Positions 58,862-64,000 of a stretch of DNA of 64,000 bases are shown piece after piece. Within the stretch, counting starts at the first letter, position 1. Every line of letters starts with the position of its first letter. Made by a program: the position numbers and the translations under genes. Location: assembly GCA_002490725.1 (NCBI GenBank), contig DKUN01000006.1, forward strand, positions 1 to 64,000. Reading direction: 5' to 3'. The notes under the pieces were generated by a model. That model did no database searches, was not told the DNA's origin, and was given only the letters and a program-made list of their open reading frames with translations. The stretch comes from Porphyromonadaceae bacterium UBA7203 (GTDB lineage: Bacteria > Bacteroidota > Bacteroidia > Bacteroidales > Muribaculaceae).

Positions 58862-60835
58862 TTATTGCATTGAGTAGCGTTGCTTGAGTTCGTCGAGCTC
58901 CATCGACGCGAGTTCCCAGAGGCTCATGGCGTTGTCGAGTTTCTTGCCGAGCGCGGCGTGGAGCTCGTAGACGTCGGGGCTCTGTTGCGTGCCCGAGGCG
59001 AGGCGCGACTCGAGGTCGGCTATTTCAGCTTCGATGCCTGCAATTTCGGCTTCGGCGTCCTTGACTTTCTTTGTGGCGCGGTTAATGGCGCGGTCACGCT
59101 CTTTTTTCTCCTGATACGAGAGCTTGGCCGCAGTCGTCGCCGAGGAGGTCTCGGCCACCGGTTCGGCTGCTGCAGCGGGCTTATCGGCCGCGGCCGGGCG
59201 GTTTTTGCGCTCGAGTTCCTGAAGCGAGGCGAGTTTTTTCTTTTCAAGAAATTCGTAGATGCCGCCGAGACATTCGCGCACTTTTCCGCCGCCGAATTCA
59301 TAGACCTTTTCAACGAGGCCGTCAAGAAATTCGCGGTCGTGGCTCACCACGATGACCGTGCCGTCGAAGTCTTTGATGGCCTGCTTCAGAATGTCTTTCG
59401 TGGCCATGTCGAGGTGATTGGTCGGCTCGTCGAGAATCAGCAGGTTGACCGGCTCGAGCAGCAGGCGAATCATGGCCAGGCGGGTCTTTTCACCGCCACT
59501 CAGCACCTTGACCTTCTTGTCGGAGGCCTCGCCGCCAAACATGAAAGCGCCGAGAATGTCGCGGATTTTGGTGCGAATATCGCCCACGGCCACACGGTCA
59601 ATGGTGTCGAACACGGTGATCTCCCCGTCGAGCAGCTGAGCCTGATTCTGGGCAAAGTAGCCTATTTTGACGTTATGGCCAATGCGGAGAGTGCCGTCGA
59701 ACGGAATTTCGTGCATGATGCACTTCACCAGAGTCGACTTGCCCTCGCCGTTCTTGCCAACAAAAGCCACTTTCTCGCCGCGCTTGATGGTGAAAGTCGC
59801 GTCGCTGAACACCCTGTGGTCGCCATAGCTCTTGCCGAGCGCATCGCAGATGACCGGATAGTCGCCCGAGCGCGGAGCCGGCGGAAAGCGCAGGTTGAGG
59901 TGCGAGGTGTCGACCTCGTCGACCTCGATGCGCTCGATTTTGGCCAGCTGCTTCATGCGGCTCTGAACCTGCACGGCCTTGGTTGCCTTGTAGCGGAAGC
60001 GCTCGATGAACTCCTCCGTGTCGGCAATCTGTTTCTGCTGGTTCTGATAGGCGCGCATCTGCTGTTCGATGCGTTCGCGGTGAAGCTCTACGTATTTCGA
60101 GTAGTTGACGTTATAGTCATAGATTCGGCCGAGCGAGATTTCGATGGTGCGGTTCGTTACGTTGTCGATAAACGCGCGGTCGTGGCTCACGAGCACCACG
60201 GCGCTCGCTTTCTGGACCAGAAAGTTCTCGAGCCACTGAATCGATTCGATGTCAAGGTGGTTGGTCGGCTCGTCGAGCAGCATCACGTCGGGGCGTTGCA
60301 GCAGAATCTTGGCGAGCTCGATGCGCATGCGCCAGCCGCCTGAAAATTCGCATGTGGGCCTGTCAAAGTCGCTGCGTTCAAAGCCGAGGCCGGCAAGCGT
60401 CTTTTCGATTTCGGCCTCTCCGCCCGAGCCGTCTTCCATTGCCAGGCGTTCGGTAAGGGCGGTTACCCGCTCAATCAGGTCGGCATAAGAGTCCGACTCA
60501 TAGTCGGTGCGCTCGGCAAGTTGGGCATTAAGCTCATCGATGCGCTGCTGCATCTCCTTGATGTGGCCGAAAGCCTTGCGGGCCTCCTCGATAACCGAGC
60601 AGGTGTCTTCGGTAGTCATGTGCTGCGGCAAATAGCCGATAGTGACGTCAGAAGGAGCGTCTACACTGCCGGATGTGGGACGCTGAAGTCCGGCAATGAT
60701 TTTCAGCATGGTCGACTTGCCGGCGCCGTTTTTGCCCACGAGGGCTATGCGGTCGCGTCGGTTTATAACGTAGTTTATGTTGTCGAGCAGCGTCTTGGCG
60801 CTGAATTCCACCGAAAGGTTGCGTATCGAAATCAT
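58862..60835 (-). CDS. ABC-F family ATPase (ribosome-associated type)
   Basis: This 657-residue soluble protein has two ABC domains and no membrane segment. Domain 1 has GKNGAGKST, signature FSGGWRMRIELAK and LLDEPTNHLD. Domain 2 has GKNGEGKST, signature LSGGEKTRLAMIR and LILDEPTNHLD. Between them lies the charged interdomain linker (about residues 240-310, YQNQQKQIADTEEFIERFRYKATKAVQVQSR) that contacts the ribosomal P/E site. A C-terminal coiled coil (about 560-657) follows an Ala/Pro-rich segment. It probably rescues or regulates stalled ribosomes; antibiotic resistance cannot be inferred. Confidence 0.93.
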   Translation of the reverse strand: MISIRNLSVEFSAKTLLDNINYVINRRDRIALVGKNGAGKSTMLKIIAGLQRPTSGSVDAPSDVTIGYLPQHMTTEDTCSVIEEARKAFGHIKEMQQRIDELNAQLAERTDYESDSYADLIERVTALTERLAMEDGSGGEAEIEKTLAGLGFERSDFDRPTCEFSGGWRMRIELAKILLQRPDVMLLDEPTNHLDIESIQWLENFLVQKASAVVLVSHDRAFIDNVTNRTIEISLGRIYDYNVNYSKYVELHRERIEQQMRAYQNQQKQIADTEEFIERFRYKATKAVQVQSRMKQLAKIERIEVDEVDTSHLNLRFPPAPRSGDYPVICDALGKSYGDHRVFSDATFTIKRGEKVAFVGKNGEGKSTLVKCIMHEIPFDGTLRIGHNVKIGYFAQNQAQLLDGEITVFDTIDRVAVGDIRTKIRDILGAFMFGGEASDKKVKVLSGGEKTRLAMIRLLLEPVNLLILDEPTNHLDMATKDILKQAIKDFDGTVIVVSHDREFLDGLVEKVYEFGGGKVRECLGGIYEFLEKKKLASLQELERKNRPAAADKPAAAAEPVAETSSATTAAKLSYQEKKERDRAINRATKKVKDAEAEIAGIEAEIADLESRLASGTQQSPDVYELHAALGKKLDNAMSLWELASMELDELKQRYSMQ

Positions 60836-60843
60836 TGCGGCTG

Positions 60844-60851
60844 CAAAGTTA
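60844..60851 (-). promoter_or_regulatory. -7 box of the ABC-F gene
   Basis: TAACTTTG on the minus strand ends 8 nt before the ABC-F ATG (60835). It sits in the recurrent context CGTAACTTTGC. No clear -33 box is found. Confidence 0.45.
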
Positions 60852-60891
60852 CGAAAAATTCCTCACACGGCGCGCAGTTGCGCGGGATAAT

Positions 60892-63375
60892 TCAGGGGAG
60901 GAGGGTCGAGATGAGTTGGCCGGAATCGGTGAATCCGAAAACGGTGACCTGGCGCGTTTCGTCGTTTCTGACGTCGGATGCGTCAGGAGTCCAGTTGCCG
61001 TTTGGCGTGAGGCATTCCTGATAGGCGCTTTTTTCGTCTTGATATCCGAGCGGTGAGTGGGTCTGGATGAAGAGGCTGTTGTCTGATCCGTTCCTGCCCG
61101 TTTTGGTCGTTATGATGAGGGCGCCTCCGCCGTGGGCGGCTGTGTTGCTGACCGCCAGGGCGGCATATGAGGGCACGTATTGTATGGTTTCAATTACGTC
61201 GACGGGGTAGTTGCCGGTCAGTTCATCGATTTCCGACATGCCTTTGTCGGAGTATTTGACTGCCGATTCGGCAATGTTTTGCGGGGCTCCGCGGCCTGAA
61301 CGGAACATCCGGATGTCTTTGCGCGTCACCAGCGTTTTATCGAGTTTAGGGTTGATTTCATTGATGACCGATGATGCCCATTTGACGCCGTTGACCCAGA
61401 TTTCGACCGGGGCGGGGCCTCCGAAAATGGAGTTGCTGCGGGTTGAAATCAGGCGTCCGCCTTCGATTTTCAGGCCGGGGATGGTGCGGATAATTTCTTC
61501 GTAGGAGGTGATGTGGCGTTCTTGCAGCGTGTTGCTGTCGAAGGTGCGTATGCCCATCGATGCCTGGAGCATGGCTGTGTTTTCCTCATTGGTGCGGGGG
61601 GAGGTGACCTGGATTTCGCGCAGCATGATGCCGGAGCGCTCGAGTTGGTCAATGGAGGCCGGGACGTGGTCGGGGCGTGTCAGCGGCATGGGCAGCGGGG
61701 TCACTGTCGGAAAGGAGTCGGTGGCTATTTCGAAGTTGTGTTCCCGTTTTCCGGATTTGTTGAAGGCCTGGCAGATGAAGTGCGTGCCGTCGGGCCAGTC
61801 AATGCCGGTTACGGTGAATCGGCCGGTGCTGTCGGTTTGTGCGGCGTTGGCCAGTCCGAGCGTAGGCGCGATGATGTTTATGCAGGCGTCGGCCATTGGT
61901 TTTCCGCGCCATCGCGACTTGATTACGCCGCTGATTACGCCGCCGATTTCAATCGGGTAGGTCGGTTCGACGAGCCGGCCGGAAAGTAGCCGGGCCACGT
62001 CGGCGTCATAGCGCGAGGAGCAGGCCGCGAGCATCAGAGCGTCGGTTTCGGCGCGCAGCCCGATGCTGTCGGGGTTGGAGAAGTAGCGGTTGAGGTCGGG
62101 TATATAGCCGTTGAGGTCAGTGCGGAGCATGGCGGCCTGAGGTGACATTGCTGCCGAGGTTGAATCGGCGCCGGCAAAAAGTACATAGCTGCCTGAGGGA
62201 ATGTCGGCGGCGGTGAGCGCCGAGGCTGAGCGGTCGAAGTTGTAGGCGGTGCGGGCGCTGATTTCCCGGCCTTGAGCGTCAAGCAGCATGAATCGCACCG
62301 GGCCGGCCGACAGGCTGCTTTTTGGAACCATCACGGGGAAGGCGTCGATTGTGTCGAGCAGCTGAATGTCGCCTCTGACGTGGGCCGCGAGGATTGTGGT
62401 TGCGGGCTTGCGGCCAATGACATCGACTATGAAATGGTGGCTGCGCGTAGCCACGACCTGCAGGGCCGCTGCGTCGGGGTCGGGGGCTGGCAGCGGATAG
62501 GTACGGCCGTTGATTACGGCCGAGTAGGCCGCCGGGGCTACCGGCAGGAAGTTGATGCGGCCGATGCCGTTGGGGTCGGTGGCGAGCGGGGCCACGTGGT
62601 TGCCGTTGGCGTCGACCACCTCGCCGCTTATTTCGGCCGGGCGTCCGTCGGGGTCAGTGGCCCGGAAAACCAGGGTGTTGCTCACTCCCGGAATCAGGGC
62701 GCCTCCCTCTGGAAAGAATTCCACGCCGATTGATGAGGGGTCGTAGGGTATGGCAATGAATTTCGAATAGTTGTCGAATGTGACTTTTACCGTGCCGATT
62801 TCGGGCGGTATGGTGAATCGGTGAGCCGACTTTTTGCGTCCGGCGTCGGCTATGACTCCGTCGGGGCCACAGTGCACGAGGCTCTCGCTTCCGACCGGTT
62901 TTCCGGTTGAACGTTCGGTGAGCCTGACCGAGAGTTTGCGCCCGTTGATTTCGGGTGTGATTCGGTATTTGTAGGCATATATGCTGCTGACCTCGATCGG
63001 GGTGCGCGAAAAGTATTCCTGGCCCTGGTTCTGCATGTATGTGGTGTAGGCGGCCAGGGTGTATCGGCTTTCGGGGAGCTCGCGGTCAAGGGGCATCACT
63101 CCTGCAAAAACTCCGTCGAGGTTGCGCACTTTGATGCGGCTGTGGACTGTGCCGAACGGGTCGATGAGCTCCACGTAGATGAATTGGCTGAGCTTTTTGG
63201 TCTCACTGCCTGAGGCGGCGTCCTGGACGAAGGCGCGGAATCGGACCGTGTCGCCCGTGACGAAGCGGCTGCCGTTGGTGAACAGCTGTATTTTTTCCTG
63301 TGGATAGCCGGTTACGGCATGTGCGGGTAAGGCAAGTGTGAACAGCAGGACTACAATAAGCAAAGCACTACGCAT
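60892..63375 (-). CDS. Exported protein with macroglobulin-like domains and a TonB-receptor plug-like domain
   Basis: This 827-residue protein has a signal peptide (RSALLIVVLLFTLALPAHA). An MG2-like region follows (about residues 24-115, with QEKIQLFTNGSRFVTGDTVRFRAFV and LPESRYTLAAYTTYMQN), then several beta-sandwich repeats. A carboxypeptidase-regulatory-like domain (about 480-560, GVISGVIKSRWRGKPMADACINI) precedes a plug-like domain (about 600-760, SYEEIIRTIPGLKIEGGRL). No 22-strand barrel follows the plug. Such proteins recur in Bacteroidetes envelopes without known function. It may be surface-anchored and interact with a partner barrel or protease. It is monocistronic, with a promoter at 63414-63445. 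Confidence 0.78.
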   Translation of the reverse strand: MRSALLIVVLLFTLALPAHAVTGYPQEKIQLFTNGSRFVTGDTVRFRAFVQDAASGSETKKLSQFIYVELIDPFGTVHSRIKVRNLDGVFAGVMPLDRELPESRYTLAAYTTYMQNQGQEYFSRTPIEVSSIYAYKYRITPEINGRKLSVRLTERSTGKPVGSESLVHCGPDGVIADAGRKKSAHRFTIPPEIGTVKVTFDNYSKFIAIPYDPSSIGVEFFPEGGALIPGVSNTLVFRATDPDGRPAEISGEVVDANGNHVAPLATDPNGIGRINFLPVAPAAYSAVINGRTYPLPAPDPDAAALQVVATRSHHFIVDVIGRKPATTILAAHVRGDIQLLDTIDAFPVMVPKSSLSAGPVRFMLLDAQGREISARTAYNFDRSASALTAADIPSGSYVLFAGADSTSAAMSPQAAMLRTDLNGYIPDLNRYFSNPDSIGLRAETDALMLAACSSRYDADVARLLSGRLVEPTYPIEIGGVISGVIKSRWRGKPMADACINIIAPTLGLANAAQTDSTGRFTVTGIDWPDGTHFICQAFNKSGKREHNFEIATDSFPTVTPLPMPLTRPDHVPASIDQLERSGIMLREIQVTSPRTNEENTAMLQASMGIRTFDSNTLQERHITSYEEIIRTIPGLKIEGGRLISTRSNSIFGGPAPVEIWVNGVKWASSVINEINPKLDKTLVTRKDIRMFRSGRGAPQNIAESAVKYSDKGMSEIDELTGNYPVDVIETIQYVPSYAALAVSNTAAHGGGALIITTKTGRNGSDNSLFIQTHSPLGYQDEKSAYQECLTPNGNWTPDASDVRNDETRQVTVFGFTDSGQLISTLLP

Positions 63376-63413
63376 AACTGATTGGATTTAAAGTAAAAAG
63401 ACACGTTATGCCG

Positions 63414-63445
63414 CAAATGTACAAAAAAAAGCGAAAAAAGCCAAG
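63414..63445 (-). promoter_or_regulatory. Promoter of the plug-domain protein gene
   Basis: On the minus strand CTTG (63442-63445), 20 nt, then TACATTTG (63414-63421), a full match to TAnnTTTG. The leader to the ATG at 63375 is about 33 nt. Confidence 0.65.
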
Positions 63446-63653
63446 CCTAAGGGTGAAAATCCGTGACGATGAGTTTATTTAACACTTGCTTTTAAGTTTT
63501 TTTGGCGGTCGGGGGCTAACAAAGGTCTTGCAGCTGTTGTTTTATAGTCAGCTATTGAAAATATGCGAACTGAAAATGCATCCCTCGTCCTCTGCGACTG
63601 AGTTGTGAAACTGGGTGCAGAGGCTCTCATAAATAAATAGTTGAAACGTGAGG
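63446..63653. other. Gene-free spacer with a hairpin
   Basis: About 210 bp carry no convincing reading frame. A 7-bp perfect stem, CCTCTGC (63589-63595) and GCAGAGG (63617-63623), encloses a 21-nt loop. Together with the hairpin at 63654-63685 it could be part of a small RNA, but no clear promoter is seen. Confidence 0.35.
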
Positions 63654-63689
63654 GGAGGGGCGTCGGCCAATAACCGCGCCCCTCCTTTT
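63654..63689 (+). terminator. GC-rich terminator-like hairpin
   Basis: A 9-bp perfect stem, GGAGGGGCG (63654-63662) and CGCCCCTCC (63677-63685), is followed by TTTT (63686-63689) on the plus strand. No plus-strand gene precedes it. On the minus strand it lies 24 nt after the stop of the last gene and could end that transcript, though without a T-run. Confidence 0.45.
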
Positions 63690-63712
63690 CATGTTGTCGC
63701 AACAGGGTTGGT

Positions 63713-64000
63713 TCAGCCGAGCAGGGAGCCGCATGCGCGCTCGTGGCGCGAAATCATGTAGGCGAGAATGATGTTGCCCAGGGTGAGCTCGCAAACGAAG
63801 TAGACCCAGGGAACCCCGGCCAGCAGGCAGATTGCAAGCGTGATCGAGCGCCAGTTGAACGTCAGCACGTTGGCCCACTTCATCAGGGGCAGGCTCTTTT
63901 GGCGGAACTCGGCGGGGAGCTCGCCGCGACGGCGCAGGGCCTGGGCGTTTGACGTGAGGCTTTCCTGGCAGCGGGTATAGCCGAGATAGAGGCTCATGAT
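63713..64000 (-). CDS. C-terminal part of a probable CDP-alcohol phosphatidyltransferase family protein
   Basis: Only the last 95 or so codons lie in the window; the frame stays open to the edge at 64000, so the ATG at 63997 is not necessarily the start. The visible part has a polar segment (TRCQESLTSNAQALRRRGEL), a KSLPLMKWANVLTFNWRSI stretch, two hydrophobic helices (ITLAICLLAGVPWVYFVCEL and GNIILAYMISRH) and a short tail. This resembles the C-terminal end of Bacteroidetes CDP-alcohol phosphatidyltransferases, which make phospholipids or inositol lipids, but the catalytic motif is outside the window. Another small membrane-protein family is possible. Confidence 0.45.
   Translation of the reverse strand: MMSLYLGYTRCQESLTSNAQALRRRGELPAEFRQKSLPLMKWANVLTFNWRSITLAICLLAGVPWVYFVCELTLGNIILAYMISRHERACGSLLG

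Noticed and set aside
58880..60343. 487-codon plus-strand frame opposite the ABC-F gene, and a similar 476-codon frame at 37561-38991 opposite the GH20 gene
   Set aside because: Both lie antisense to genes with clear catalytic motifs, lack promoters and have shadow-like composition.
1..64000. tRNA or rRNA genes, riboswitches (including cobalamin upstream of nrdJ), insertion sequences, attachment sites, CRISPR arrays
   Set aside because: Intergenic spaces were read on both strands and none showed the required folds, terminal repeats or transposase genes.

Overview
The window looks like a chromosomal segment of a GC-rich member of the Bacteroidales, most likely a gut commensal of the Muribaculaceae type; the family is inference. 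Evidence: the proteins belong to Bacteroidetes-type families (DUF4494, META-domain lipoproteins, OmpA proteins with a cysteine-bearing linker, a sialidase ending in a YDLQGR-type sorting tail). Promoters are of the Bacteroidetes primary-sigma type (TTTG, about 20 nt, TAnnTTTG). Shine-Dalgarno sequences are mostly absent. I see no tRNA, rRNA, CRISPR array, insertion sequence or prophage. Coding density is high and about 44 genes are supported.

Layout. 0.1-2.4 kb: VTC-domain protein, DUF4956 membrane protein and DUF2490 outer-membrane protein in one operon. 2.5-6.4 kb: MFS transporter, DUF4494 protein overlapping a YggS-type PLP protein, and a major OmpA-like porin. 6.7-9.7 kb: secreted sialidase on the minus strand. 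9.9-17.7 kb: RND tripartite efflux pump, an LpxA-family acyltransferase and a flippase-like membrane protein. 17.8-22.8 kb, minus strand: pta-ackA-ddh-surE-polyprenyl synthase, ending in a bidirectional terminator. 22.9-28.6 kb, minus strand: a TolC / HlyD / FtsX-type permease / ATPase export operon, transcribed away from a sigma-54 activator and histidine kinase pair at 28.8-31.2 kb.

31.3-43.1 kb, minus strand: a Wzc-like tyrosine autokinase and Wza-like export lipoprotein, glycosyltransferase, MtaB tRNA methylthiotransferase, GH20 hexosaminidase, a KefB-like antiporter, an MgtC-family protein and a membrane-anchored coiled-coil protein. 43.2-57.1 kb, plus strand: B12-dependent ribonucleotide reductase, starch-binding 4-alpha-glucanotransferase, M16 peptidase, META lipoprotein, UvrA, IspE, GrpE and DnaJ, closed by a strong bidirectional terminator. 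57.2-64.0 kb, minus strand: AspT/YidE-type transporter, ABC-F protein, a large envelope protein with a plug-like domain, and the 3' end of a probable CDP-alcohol phosphatidyltransferase.

The most coherent regulatory system is at 22.9-31.2 kb. A consensus sigma-54 promoter (28587-28601) lies immediately before the efflux operon. About 90-110 bp upstream of its predicted start are two NtrC-style dyads (TGTAAA-N5-TTTACA and a degenerate copy 22 bp away). The divergent gene pair encodes the sigma-54 activator and its kinase. This predicts a self-contained, signal-inducible export system. The sialidase, GH20 hexosaminidase and CBM20 glucanotransferase suggest use of host mucin glycans and alpha-glucans, with acetate production through Pta-AckA.
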